Below are positions 25,925-34,134 of a stretch of DNA of 64,000 nt, one piece after another (within the stretch, counting starts at the first letter, position 1; every line of letters starts with the position of its first letter). The notes beneath the pieces are model-generated. The model searched no databases, was not told where the DNA came from, and was given only the letters and a program-made list of their open reading frames with translations. Source of the DNA: Sinorhizobium sp. RAC02 (GTDB lineage: Bacteria; Pseudomonadota; Alphaproteobacteria; Rhizobiales; Rhizobiaceae); the NCBI RefSeq assembly GCF_001713395.1, contig NZ_CP016450.1, forward strand, positions 2,738,001-2,802,000, read 5' to 3'. A program made the translations under genes and the position numbers.

Positions 25925-26485
25925 TCAGGCCGTAGCCGGTGCATAGCGCGCGAGAATTGCACCATTCGAAAGCGGCTTGGCTTCGACCAGATCGAAATCG
26001 CGCCGCGCGCCTTCCTTGAAGAAGGGCGTGCCCTTGCCGAGCTGTACCGGCACGATCGCCAGCATCACCTCGTCGACGAGACCGGCCTTCAGGAGCGAAT
26101 CCGTCAGGTCGGCGCTGCCGAAGACGTAGATCGTCTTGTCGAGCGCCTGCTTGCGCCTCGTGATCTCGCCGACAATGTCGGCCGTCATTTCGGTGTTGTT
26201 CCAGTCGGACGATGTGATCGTGCGCGAGGCAACAAGTTTCGGCAGGGCATTCATGTAGGCCTTCACCTCGCCCTCGCCCTCGTCCTCCGCCGTCGTCCAG
26301 TAGGCCTTCATGCCCTCATAGGTGACACGGCCGAAGACGAGCAGACCGGCGGAAGCGCCGAAGTCGCTGCTGAGCTTTTCCAGCTCCGGTCCCCAGGCTC
26401 GGTTATGAAAGTCGAGGTCCCATTTCTTCTCGCCCTCGAAGAAGCCGTCGAGCGTCACGAGGTTCCAGACGATTACCTTTGCCAT
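25925..26485 (-). CDS. dihydrofolate reductase-fold (RibD C-terminal) protein
   Basis: The 186-residue protein belongs to the RibD-C/DHFR-like family (YwjB, YyaP): VIVWNLVTLDGFFEG, GLLVFGRVTYEGMKAYW, NALPKLVASRT and IYVFGSADLTDSLLKAGLVD. Members bind NADPH; their substrates are mostly unknown. The start is placed at 26485 because GGAGG lies 8 bases upstream; the ATG at 26491 sits too close to that site. It is divergent from an HxlR regulator, and the shared spacer holds a perfect 10-base palindrome, so it is the likely target of that regulator. Confidence 0.9.
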   Translation of the reverse strand: MAKVIVWNLVTLDGFFEGEKKWDLDFHNRAWGPELEKLSSDFGASAGLLVFGRVTYEGMKAYWTTAEDEGEGEVKAYMNALPKLVASRTITSSDWNNTEMTADIVGEITRRKQALDKTIYVFGSADLTDSLLKAGLVDEVMLAIVPVQLGKGTPFFKEGARRDFDLVEAKPLSNGAILARYAPATA

Positions 26486-26517
26486 CTCCATTTCCTCCGT
26501 GGTGGTGCCGCTTTTCT

Positions 26518-26542
26518 AACCAGTTGCGATTTGCAACTGGTT
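26518..26542. promoter_or_regulatory. perfect palindrome, probable HxlR operator
   Basis: AACCAGTTGC (26518-26527) and GCAACTGGTT (26533-26542) are exact inverted copies with a 5-base spacer. The element lies in the 106-base spacer between the divergent reductase and HxlR genes, 32 bases from the first ATG and 50 from the second. That placement is typical for a shared operator of an autoregulating HxlR-type dimer. Confidence 0.75.
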
Positions 26543-26591
26543 GATAGATAGCAAAACCGATTGTACTCTGCAAGCAGTTTTGGAGATCCTG

Positions 26592-27101
26592 ATGAAAGAC
26601 ACCCATCGTTCCGGCTGCCCGATCAACCTGACACTTGAAATCCTCGGCGACCGCTGGAGCCTGATCATTCTGCGCGACATGATGTTCGGCAACCGCCGGC
26701 ATTTTCGCGAACTGCTGACGAAATCGGAAGAAGGTATTGCTTCGAACATTCTCGCGGACCGACTCCGCCGTCTTGTCGATGAAGGCCTGATCAGCAAGGC
26801 AGACGATCCGAGCCACAAGCAGAAGGCGCTCTACAGCCTCACCGAAATGGGCATCGCGCTGGTGCCGGTCTTCGCCATGATGGGCGCCTGGGGCCGGCGC
26901 TTCCTGTCGGTGACGGAGGACCTGTCGATCCGCGCGGAGCTGCTGGAGGATGGCGGCCCGGAGATGTGGGACGCCTTCATGGAGGAGCTGCGTGCCATCC
27001 ATATGGGCAGCCCGCCGCCGGCCCGCTCGGTCTTCGGAGAATTGCAGGCCGCCTACGCGGCGACGGTCGCGCGCAGCGTCAAATCGACAGCGCCGGCTTG
27101 A
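26592..27101 (+). CDS. HxlR-family winged-helix regulator
   Basis: The 169-residue regulator contains the HxlR domain at about residues 8-100: SGCPINLTLEILGDRWSLII, RHFRELLTKSEEGIASNILA and KALYSLTEMGIALVPV. The cysteine in SGCPI is at the usual redox- or ligand-sensing place of this family. The ATG at 26592 follows GGAGATCCTG; a TTG at 26541 would run through the operator and is rejected. It is divergent from the DHFR-like gene, with a perfect palindrome between them, so autoregulation and control of that reductase are likely. Confidence 0.92.
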   Translation: MKDTHRSGCPINLTLEILGDRWSLIILRDMMFGNRRHFRELLTKSEEGIASNILADRLRRLVDEGLISKADDPSHKQKALYSLTEMGIALVPVFAMMGAWGRRFLSVTEDLSIRAELLEDGGPEMWDAFMEELRAIHMGSPPPARSVFGELQAAYAATVARSVKSTAPA

Positions 27102-27115
27102 CGGATGCCGGCCTG

Positions 27116-27129
27116 TTGATTTCCATCAA
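27116..27129. promoter_or_regulatory. FNR/FixK-type box upstream of the universal stress gene
   Basis: TTGAT-TTCC-ATCAA at 27116-27129 is a perfect match to the FNR/FixK consensus TTGAT-N4-ATCAA. Its centre lies about 55 bases before the uspA-type ATG at 27178, compatible with activation at a close downstream start site. Confidence 0.75.
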
Positions 27130-27177
27130 GGCCACAGCCGGTTCGCACCCTAGATTGGGCAAAAAGGAGATCGCGTC

Positions 27178-27618
27178 ATGTACAAGCATATTCTCGTTCC
27201 GACGGACGGTTCGGAACTGTCCTCGGCCGCCGTCGAGCAGGCGCTTCAGCTTGCCAAGGCGCTTGGTGCGAAAGTGTCGGTCATGACGGTGGCCGAGCCG
27301 CTGCACATCCTGCCGATTACGCCCGACAAGGTGATCAACGTGCGGGCGGAATACGAGGAACAGGTGCGCCAGGAGGGCCTGCGCATTCTTGGCTCGGCGG
27401 AAGACAGGGCCGTTACAGTGGGCGTTTCGGCGGCGACGGTGCAGGTGACGGCGGGTGATGCCTGGCAGGCGATCATCGATACGGCCACGGAGCGCGGCTG
27501 CGACCTCATCGCCATGGCCTCGCACGGCCGGCGGGGCATCGGCGCCTTCCTGATGGGCAGCGTCACCACCAAGGTGCTCAGCCACTCGACCATCCCGGTG
27601 CTCGTCTACCGTTCCTGA
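27178..27618 (+). CDS. universal stress protein (UspA family)
   Basis: The 146-residue cytoplasmic protein has the Usp fold with the ATP-binding marks LVPTDGSELSSAA at residues 6-18 and the C-terminal GSHGRRG-like segment ASHGRRGIGAFLMGSVTTKV. It should dimerise and bind ATP. An AAAAGGAGA ribosome site precedes the ATG. A perfect FixK-type box at 27116-27129 suggests induction when oxygen is low, which is known for several rhizobial Usp genes. It converges on the minus-strand TIGR02186-like gene, with only 2 bases between stops. Confidence 0.95.
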   Translation: MYKHILVPTDGSELSSAAVEQALQLAKALGAKVSVMTVAEPLHILPITPDKVINVRAEYEEQVRQEGLRILGSAEDRAVTVGVSAATVQVTAGDAWQAIIDTATERGCDLIAMASHGRRGIGAFLMGSVTTKVLSHSTIPVLVYRS

Positions 27619-27620
27619 CC

Positions 27621-28415
27621 TCAATCCTTGCGGTAGACGACGCTGGCGAGCCAGCCTGTAAGAAGGGCGAGAAAGACGGAAAAGGCGCCATAGGCGAGCG
27701 AATTGTTGTAAGCGGCATTGGAGATCATCTGCTCGATGCCGGTCTTCATCACGCGCAGGGGCAGCGCCTTCTCGGCGATGAACACGCCATCACGGAAGAG
27801 ATGCGCACGCACGACATGGGTGCCGTTCGGCACGCTCGCCGGCAGCCGCACCGTCGCCTTGAACAGACTGGCGCTGATGAACTGCACGCCACCCGGATCC
27901 TTCTGGTAGAACCCGCCGCTCTCCTTCAGCCGCCGGAACGCGTCACGGAACTCGGTGAGGTTGCTGCCGTCGCCGAGATAGCCGACGGGCGACAGGCGGA
28001 TATGCTGGATGCCGACACCGACGCCGTTCAGCATAGCGGGCTCGGCGATCGTCTCGACATCGCGCGTGCTCGACAGCGAATAGGATTCCGGTACCAGCTC
28101 GAAGGTCATCGAGCGGCGGTTGACCCAGATGCCGAAGATGCGCTCCTTCACGCGCACCGTATTGTTGTCCTTCGGCCCTTCGAGCGCCACGACGATGTCG
28201 TACTTGCCTTGAGCCAGCAGGGCGGGATCATAGTTTTCGATCGCCCCGAAGATCGTCAGGTCGGCACCGCGGAAATCCGAGGAAATCGCGATCTCGTCCG
28301 TCGAAATGCCGATCTCGAGCTTTTCGGGAAACTCCACCGGCCTGTCTTCCAGCACCTGCGCGGCGGCGGGAAAAGCAAGACCAAGCGCCAGCAGGAGGGC
28401 TGCTATCGCTCTCAT
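27621..28415 (-). CDS. TIGR02186-type exported membrane-anchored protein
   Basis: The 264-residue protein has a signal peptide (MRAIAALLLALGLAFPAAAQ) and a C-terminal helix near residues 239-260 (AYGAFSVFLALLTGWLASVV), so most of it faces the periplasm. It matches the conserved alphaproteobacterial TIGR02186 family: VEFPEKLEIGISTDEIAISS, GKYDIVVALEGPKDNNTVRV. The role is unknown, but it is regularly coupled to a TauE/SafE exporter. Here its ATG at 28415 overlaps the stop of that exporter (ATGA). A joint function in export of a sulfonate- or sulfur-type anion is the usual inference. Confidence 0.85.
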   Translation of the reverse strand: MRAIAALLLALGLAFPAAAQVLEDRPVEFPEKLEIGISTDEIAISSDFRGADLTIFGAIENYDPALLAQGKYDIVVALEGPKDNNTVRVKERIFGIWVNRRSMTFELVPESYSLSSTRDVETIAEPAMLNGVGVGIQHIRLSPVGYLGDGSNLTEFRDAFRRLKESGGFYQKDPGGVQFISASLFKATVRLPASVPNGTHVVRAHLFRDGVFIAEKALPLRVMKTGIEQMISNAAYNNSLAYGAFSVFLALLTGWLASVVYRKD

Positions 28416-29338
28416 CGATAGACCCCCTCGCTGACGACGGAGTAGAGATCCCGCGGGGTGACGACGAGATCGACCGCCAGACGGGCGCCGACGGCCAGAA
28501 CCAGCAGCGCCAGCAGCGCGCGCAGCTGTTCGCCGCGCAGCCTCTGGCCGACCCGCACGCCATATTGCGCGCCGATCACGCCCGCCACCATCAGGATGAA
28601 GGCCAGAACGATATCGACCGAATAGTTCGTCGTCGCCTGCACGATCGTCGTGTAGGCGGTGACGAAGATGATCTGGAACAGCGAGGTGCCGACGACGACA
28701 TTGGTCGGGATGCGCAGCAGATAGATCATCGCCGGCACCATGATGAAGCCGCCGCCGACACCCATGATGGAGGTGAGGATGCCGATGCCGAAGCCGAGCC
28801 CGATCACCGGAATGACGCTGAGATAGATCTTCGACTTCTTGAAACGCATCTTCAGCGGCAGGCGGTGTACCCAGCTGTGCTGGCCGGGGCGGCGCAGCGA
28901 GACCGGCTGATTGGTGGCCGCGCGGCGCAGCGCCCGGATGCTTTCGAGCAGCATCAGTGTGCCGACGGTGCCGAGCAGCACGACGTAGAGCAGCGAGATG
29001 ACGAGGTCGAGCTGGCCGACGCTGCGCAGGGCCGCGAAGATCCATATGCCGACGGTCGCACCCGCAAGACCACCGGCAAGCAGCACCGTGCCGAGCTTGA
29101 TGTCGAGCGTGCCGCGCCGGAAATGCGAGAGCGCGCCGGATACCGACGAGGCGACGACCTGGTTGGCGCCGGTCGCAACCGCGACGATTGGGGGGATGTT
29201 GTAGAAGATCAGCAGCGGCGTGATCAGGAAGCCGCCGCCGACGCCGAACATGCCGGACAGAAAACCGACGGCCGCGCCCATGCCGAGAATAATGAAGATA
29301 TTCACCGAGAGCTCTGCGATGGGCAGATAAACAGTCAC
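28412..29338 (-). CDS. sulfite exporter TauE/SafE family protein
   Basis: This membrane protein has about eight helices in two repeats, each marked by a GVGGGF segment (GMFGVGGGFLITPLLIFYNI and SIMGVGGGFIMVPAMIYLLR), typical of TauE/SafE anion exporters. The frame is open to 29512, but the first 58 residues look like non-coding translation. The GTG at 29338, preceded by GGGG, gives a normal 308-residue protein. It is coupled by ATGA overlap to the TIGR02186-like partner. Substrates of the family include sulfite, sulfoacetate and taurine-derived anions; none is specified here. Confidence 0.88.
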   Translation of the reverse strand: MTVYLPIAELSVNIFIILGMGAAVGFLSGMFGVGGGFLITPLLIFYNIPPIVAVATGANQVVASSVSGALSHFRRGTLDIKLGTVLLAGGLAGATVGIWIFAALRSVGQLDLVISLLYVVLLGTVGTLMLLESIRALRRAATNQPVSLRRPGQHSWVHRLPLKMRFKKSKIYLSVIPVIGLGFGIGILTSIMGVGGGFIMVPAMIYLLRIPTNVVVGTSLFQIIFVTAYTTIVQATTNYSVDIVLAFILMVAGVIGAQYGVRVGQRLRGEQLRALLALLVLAVGARLAVDLVVTPRDLYSVVSEGVYR

Positions 29339-29561
29339 AACGATACCCCGATCGGCAATTTTCCCCGCACGAGCGGGCTTATTCTCGCAGTCGCATTCAC
29401 CTTCGTTACCTCCCGACGAGACACGCCATCGGCAAGCTGCGGATGCACGGAAGCGCCGCGCCGCGGGAAGGGAGGCCCCCTCCATCGGCCGGTCGCGCCT
29501 TGCATCGCGCAAGGATCGGTCCTGTCGGCGCAGCCAATGCGGCGTGCCGTTGCCGCCCTCT

Positions 29562-29659
29562 AGGATAAGACGTCTGACGGACGCGTATCATCTTGGAGCG
29601 ACACATAATTTTTCTACTGCATAATTCCTGAAATCAGGGCCGATTTAAGGATAAGACGT
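29562..29659. repeat. 12-base direct repeat AGGATAAGACGT
   Basis: Two exact copies lie at 29562-29573 and 29648-29659, 86 bases apart, in a gap that has no gene. They could be paired regulator sites for the TauE operon or chance; no flanking inverted repeats suggest an insertion element. Confidence 0.5.
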
Positions 29660-29760
29660 GCAGCGCATACAAAATGCCACAGCGACCTTTGCGCATCATT
29701 AACGACGCGCGGTGCTGTGGTGAGCGTCATGCCCGTGAGGGTATGGTCAAGTCAACCGGA

Positions 29761-29780
29761 GAACCCGCTTGCGCGGGTTC
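29761..29780 (-). terminator. stem-loop downstream of podJ
   Basis: GAACCCGC (29761-29768) pairs with GCGGGTTC (29773-29780) around a four-base loop, 15 bases past the podJ stop on the minus strand. No T-run follows in that direction, so it may be a weak or factor-assisted terminator. Confidence 0.45.
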
Positions 29781-29795
29781 CCGGCATGTGACCGA

Positions 29796-32700
29796 TCAGC
29801 TCGGCTGCTTGTTGCGCTTCAGCAATTCCGTCACCAGCGCATCGTCGATCTCGCCGGTTTCCTTCTGGCCGACCGACTTCTGGAAGGACTTGATCGCGGC
29901 AACCGTCTTCTTTCCCATCGCGCCATCCGGCGTGCCGGCATTGAAGCCATTGTTGTTGAGGATCGCCTGGATGTTGCGGATCGCCTTCTTCATGTCGACG
30001 CTGGCGGTCTTCGTCGGCTTGCCGACCCATTCGTCCGGCAGGTCGGCGGAATTGGTCTTTTCGTCGAGCGGCTGCGGCTTCCACAGTTCCATCTTCGCCT
30101 TGGCGCTCGTCAGCTGTTCCGGACGCATGGCGTTCGCCACCTCGTCGCGCTTCTCGGCCGCGTCCTTGTCGCCGTCGCGGGCGGCGATGGCGAACCACTT
30201 GTAGGATTCTTCCAGGTCCTGCTTCACGCCGTTGCCACGTGCATAGAGGATGGCAAGGTTGAACTGGCTGTCGCGCACACCGAACTCGGATGCCTTCTGG
30301 AACCACTTTGCCGCGCCGTCGAAGTCGGGCTGCGCCGTGCCGATGCCGGTCGCGAGCAGAACCGCGAGGTTGTGCATGGCGCTCGCATTGCCCTTGTTGG
30401 CGGCGACTTCGTACAGTTCACGAGCGCGGGCAAGGTCGCGCTCGATGCCCTGGCCCTTTTCATAGAGGTTGGCAAGGCGGTATTCAGCCGGCGCAAAGCC
30501 GCGAGCGGCGGAAAGCTCGTACCAGCGGGCGGCTTCCGCGAGATCCGTGGCAACGCCACGGCCGTCCGTGTAGCGCGCGCCGATTTCGAACAGCGCCAGC
30601 GGGTCGCCCTCCGTCGCCGCCTTGGAGAGCGAGGCCGGGGTGATGACGTCGGGAACGACGATCGCCGCCGTCTGGGTCTGGTCGACCGGCGCGGTCTCCG
30701 TAGCAGCGCTGGTGTCCTTGGCGTCCGTAAGCGGCTCGGCTTCCGGCGTGGTGACCGGCTCGAAGCCTGCGGTCGCATTGTCGTCGGTCGTGGCCGGAGC
30801 CGTCAGCGCATCAGAGCCGGTCGCGGAGGTGTGCGTCGGCGGGGTCTCGATAACGGGGTCCGTGTCAGCGCTTTGCTCCATCTCGTTGCCAGCAAGGCCG
30901 CGCTCGTCGGCGCTCTCGACAGGTGCCGGATCGGTCACCGCCTCATTGCCCACAACAGGTGCAGCGGCGGTGTTGGCCGTCACGGCTTCGCCCGAGCCCG
31001 TCGTGGTTTCGACCGGTGCGGCCTCGTTCGTATTGATCGCGGTCTGCTCAACGACGACCGGTGCCTCGTCACCCGTCACCAGCGTGCTGACCAGCGGATA
31101 GGACATGATCGCCAAAAGCACGGCGCCGACGGCAAGCAGGATCGGACGGCGGTGACGCGACAGGGCGGAGGCCGGCTTTTCGCCCTTTGCCACCTTATCG
31201 TCCTTCTTGGCCGGGGCAACGCGGGAGATCGCGTCGGTTTCCTCGGCGGCAACCTTAGCGGCACGGCGGGCGGCCGCGATCTGCTGGGCCGCCTTGTCGC
31301 CGTCGACGCCGGTTGCCGGGCGGTTGCCCGAAGCCTGGCCGGCGCGCACGCGCTCCAGGATACGGCGGACGTCGGGCACGCCGGAGCCCGGCTCCAGCAG
31401 CTGGTTGGCTTCTTCAGGCGCCAGCTCGTCAGTGGGGTCGATCGACGGCGTCGGATCGATCTGTCGGCGCTCGGTCGGCACCGTGGCGTCCTTGCGACCC
31501 GGCACGAGGCGGCGCTTCAAGCCGGCCAGCAGGCCGACCTTGGGCTGCACGTTTGCCGTCTCGTCACCGGTCGGCACAACAGCCTGTCCCGCGATTTCCT
31601 CGGCCGGCGCGGCACGCTCGGGAACCGGGATGTTCTCGACCTCGATCTCGGCGTAGCGGCTTTCCTCGCGCGGCTCCTCGACTTCGGCCTGGCGGATCTC
31701 GCGCGTGCCGAAGCCGTCATCGTCAAAAGGGTAGTCGTTACCGTATGGGTTGGAGGCGCGCTCGTCGTCGCGGCCGAAATCCATGGCCGGCATTTCGGCG
31801 CGCGGCATTTCTGCACGGGGTTGGATGGCCTCGCGGCGGCCGAAGGTTTCGCGCGGCGCGTCGAGCTGTTCCAGGCGGCTGGCGATCTGCACCAGCGTGT
31901 CGTGCAGTGCATCGAACGTGCGGGCGGTGCGGTCCTCGCTCGACCGGGTCAGCTCTTCCAGAGCGCGCAGGTCGTCGGCAAGGCCGGCGATCGCGTCCAT
32001 GTCGGTCGAAGCGGAGGCCGCGGGGCCGGCATGGCGGTAGGCTTCCATAACCGCTTCCGCGGCCTGGCGGGCGGCCTCGACGATATATTCGTCGTTGGTC
32101 GCCATATAGTCCTCGATCGTCGCAAGACGGTTCTCGACCTCGGCGGGCATGGCTGCGACCGTGGAAGACGGCGTGCTGATCAGCGTGGAGAGATGCGCGA
32201 TCTGTGCTTCGAGGCCACGCAGCGCTTCATGATCGCCGACGGGGGCGACGCGGGTCGCATCCAGCCGGTCGGCGATTGCCGAGAGCCGGCCTTCGATATG
32301 CGAGAAGCGGTCTTCCTGGAATGGCGTGCCGACGGGCGTATCGAGGCCATCGATGCGGCGGGCGAGTGCGTCCAGGCGCTCGGCCAGCAGGTCGTTGACG
32401 CTGCCCTGGTCGAGCGCGTCGATCTTGCGGGAAATGTCGGAGAGATAGAAGGCGAGGTCTTCGTTCTCGCGAACCGGGGCAGCTTGCTGGCTCTGTTCCA
32501 GCATCAGCGAAAGCTGCTCGATGCGCTCTTCGAGACGCAACGCTGCACGCTCGTTCGACAGTTCCTCGATACGGCCGGCGAGCGCATCCAGGCGCAGGCC
32601 AAGGCCCTGTTCCTGCACGGGCGCCGGGCGGTGCGCCATCACGTCGAGCTGGCTGGCGAGGTCGGCGATGCGGCTTTCGAGGCGCTGCATCATCGGATTG

Positions 32701-33590
32701 TCGGTAACCGACGACTGCTGCATGCGGCCTGCGGCGGCAATCGCGCGGCTGATCTCGTCGAGGCGCATATCCAGCCCCTCGAACTGCGTCGTGACGGCGG
32801 AGGCGAAACGGCCGTCGTCCGGCTTGGCCTGGCGCGCCAGCATGTCGATGGCGCGGGCGATGGTCTCCATCTTGCCTTCCAGCGCATGGATCGCCGGAGT
32901 GGCGCTGACCGCGCCGATCTGGTTCTTCAGTTCATCGAGCCGATAGGCAAGCGCCACCAGTTCGTCGTCGCGGGTCTGGTCGAAGGCCGAGAGCTTCTTT
33001 TCGACGCCGGTCCAGCGATCTTCCATGCGGCGCACGGAATCCTCGCGGGCAAGCCCGTCGAGCACGGAGCGCAGTTCGTCGAATTCGACGCGCAGCCCTT
33101 CCGTCTGGCCCGACTGGCGGCCGAGCTGGTTGATGCCGGTGGAGAGCCTGAGCAGCTCCTCGCGCAGGTCGTCATTGTTGCCACGGCCTTCGGCACTCTG
33201 GCGGATGCCGCGGATTTCCGAGCGCAGTGACTGCATCTCGCGCTCAAGGCCGTCGGCAATGTCCTTCTTCAGGTCCTGGCGCAGCGAAACGAGCGCCTTG
33301 GCGATGTCCTCGACAGAGCCTTCAGCGCGGGCGGGCGCGGCGGTCTGGTGGCTACCATAGGCGGCATGGGCCTGCTGGGCTGCAGCGTAGTGGTCGCCGG
33401 AAACCGGGCGGCGCTCGACACGCTGGGCGACACGCTCGCGGCCGCCTTCGATGGCGCGCTGGCGCTGCATGATTTCGGAGACCGGGTCTTCGCGTAGCGG
33501 AATGGTGCGCGAGGGTTCGTAACGCGCTGGTTCACCGCGCGGTGCAAGACGCTCCTCGCCCCGTCCGCGCGTGTCGCGGCCGTTTGCCAT
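29796..33590 (-). CDS. podJ: PodJ-type polar organelle development protein
   Basis: From the ATG at 33590 this is a 1264-residue protein with the PodJ plan. It has a long N-terminal coiled-coil region (about 90-620), an acidic/Pro-rich linker, one transmembrane helix near 814-836 (PILLAVGAVLLAIMSYPLVS), a Thr/Ala/Pro-rich periplasmic stretch, four Sel1/TPR repeats (about 998-1153) and a C-terminal PG_binding_1 domain (about 1198-1262). PodJ marks a cell pole and recruits other polarity and division factors. Upstream of this ATG the same frame still reads as protein for 29 codons, until an amber codon three codons after a well-placed ATG at 33689 (see the separate entry). The annotated start may therefore be a shortened rescue start. 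Confidence 0.9.
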   Translation of the reverse strand: MANGRDTRGRGEERLAPRGEPARYEPSRTIPLREDPVSEIMQRQRAIEGGRERVAQRVERRPVSGDHYAAAQQAHAAYGSHQTAAPARAEGSVEDIAKALVSLRQDLKKDIADGLEREMQSLRSEIRGIRQSAEGRGNNDDLREELLRLSTGINQLGRQSGQTEGLRVEFDELRSVLDGLAREDSVRRMEDRWTGVEKKLSAFDQTRDDELVALAYRLDELKNQIGAVSATPAIHALEGKMETIARAIDMLARQAKPDDGRFASAVTTQFEGLDMRLDEISRAIAAAGRMQQSSVTDNPMMQRLESRIADLASQLDVMAHRPAPVQEQGLGLRLDALAGRIEELSNERAALRLEERIEQLSLMLEQSQQAAPVRENEDLAFYLSDISRKIDALDQGSVNDLLAERLDALARRIDGLDTPVGTPFQEDRFSHIEGRLSAIADRLDATRVAPVGDHEALRGLEAQIAHLSTLISTPSSTVAAMPAEVENRLATIEDYMATNDEYIVEAARQAAEAVMEAYRHAGPAASASTDMDAIAGLADDLRALEELTRSSEDRTARTFDALHDTLVQIASRLEQLDAPRETFGRREAIQPRAEMPRAEMPAMDFGRDDERASNPYGNDYPFDDDGFGTREIRQAEVEEPREESRYAEIEVENIPVPERAAPAEEIAGQAVVPTGDETANVQPKVGLLAGLKRRLVPGRKDATVPTERRQIDPTPSIDPTDELAPEEANQLLEPGSGVPDVRRILERVRAGQASGNRPATGVDGDKAAQQIAAARRAAKVAAEETDAISRVAPAKKDDKVAKGEKPASALSRHRRPILLAVGAVLLAIMSYPLVSTLVTGDEAPVVVEQTAINTNEAAPVETTTGSGEAVTANTAAAPVVGNEAVTDPAPVESADERGLAGNEMEQSADTDPVIETPPTHTSATGSDALTAPATTDDNATAGFEPVTTPEAEPLTDAKDTSAATETAPVDQTQTAAIVVPDVITPASLSKAATEGDPLALFEIGARYTDGRGVATDLAEAARWYELSAARGFAPAEYRLANLYEKGQGIERDLARARELYEVAANKGNASAMHNLAVLLATGIGTAQPDFDGAAKWFQKASEFGVRDSQFNLAILYARGNGVKQDLEESYKWFAIAARDGDKDAAEKRDEVANAMRPEQLTSAKAKMELWKPQPLDEKTNSADLPDEWVGKPTKTASVDMKKAIRNIQAILNNNGFNAGTPDGAMGKKTVAAIKSFQKSVGQKETGEIDDALVTELLKRNKQPS

Positions 33591-33689
33591 CAGTCCCTCG
33601 ATGCGGGCCTCGAGCCCTTCGATCGTGCGATTGAGCGCATCCAGCGAGGATCTTTCGCCTGGGCGTTGCGGGTTTCGCTATCCGTTCAT
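33588..33689 (-). other. podJ: podJ N-terminal leader interrupted by an amber codon
   Basis: In frame with podJ, an ATG at 33687-33689 with a TGAGG ribosome site six bases before it begins ATG-AAC-GGA-TAG. The 29 codons after the TAG at 33678-33680 read as an amphipathic helix (RSSLDALNRTIEGLEARIEG) and join podJ directly. None of them is ATG, GTG or TTG, so the next possible start is the ATG at 33590. The best reading is that this is the native N-terminus, with a sense codon (for example TAC, TAT, TCG, TTG, CAG or AAG) changed to TAG, or a sequencing error. Confidence 0.7.
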
Positions 33690-33926
33690 CTTTTGCCTCA
33701 CTTTGGCGGCCGTCCGGCTGCCGGGAGATACCCTTGAAGGCACTGCCGCCCGGCTGCGCCCTTATTCCATTTTCAGCGGGAGGTTCGTCGCCGCCGTCAA
33801 ACACCGCATGCGCAGTTGGAAACAGTATCGTCCCTGTCAAATCCGGACTTGCCGCCCGGGGTTCACAGAGGGAAACGAATGATTCCCGATCCCACGCCCT
33901 CAAGCGCCACAATTCATGAAACGTGG

Positions 33927-33942
33927 TAAACAAGGGGTTAAC
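33927..33942. promoter_or_regulatory. CtrA-like box upstream of podJ
   Basis: TAAA-N7-TTAAC at 33927-33942 is close to the CtrA consensus TTAA-N7-TTAA(C), with one strong half site. It lies about 240 bases upstream of the likely podJ start. A GANTC methylation site is 42 bases away. Confidence 0.35.
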
Positions 33943-34110
33943 TATCCCGGAAATTTTTTAACGATTTACTCATAGAGTGCTCTTTGGAGGGGAAGACGGC
34001 CGGTTGCGGCACAGCAGCCGTCGTTGATGGGAGGTACATCCGGCGCGCTGGCGCCCGTCGCTCCCCCTCGCGTTTCGCGCTTCCGATGAAAAAGTCGCCG
34101 CTCTTTGCGT

Positions 34111-34134
34111 TTTGACGTTTACGCAAACGTCAAA
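34111..34134. promoter_or_regulatory. perfect palindrome upstream of the beta-oxidation operon
   Basis: TTTGACGTTT (34111-34120) and AAACGTCAAA (34125-34134) are exact inverted copies with spacer ACGC. The element lies 65 bases before the acyl-CoA dehydrogenase ATG, overlapping a TTGACG that could be a -35 box. Its form recalls operators of MerR-type LiuR or TetR-type PsrA/FadR regulators of acyl-CoA degradation; I cannot tell which. Confidence 0.7.

Larger units (their letters stand above)
29339..29795. other. 457-base gap without a gene
   Basis: I see no convincing coding frame. It holds the upstream region of the TauE gene, several short GC-rich inverted repeats, two exact copies of AGGATAAGACGT (29562-29573 and 29648-29659) and a stem-loop at 29761-29780 that ends the podJ side. 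Confidence 0.6.

Noticed and set aside
29769..33230. A 1153-residue plus-strand open frame opposite podJ
   Set aside because: Its composition is low-complexity Arg/Gly/Ala/Val and the podJ frame has clear coiled-coil, Sel1 and PG-binding domains.
33938..34126. Small minus-strand frame ending MSKSLKNFRDS
   Set aside because: It sits in the podJ control region, lacks a good ribosome site and has no protein-like pattern beyond 11 residues.
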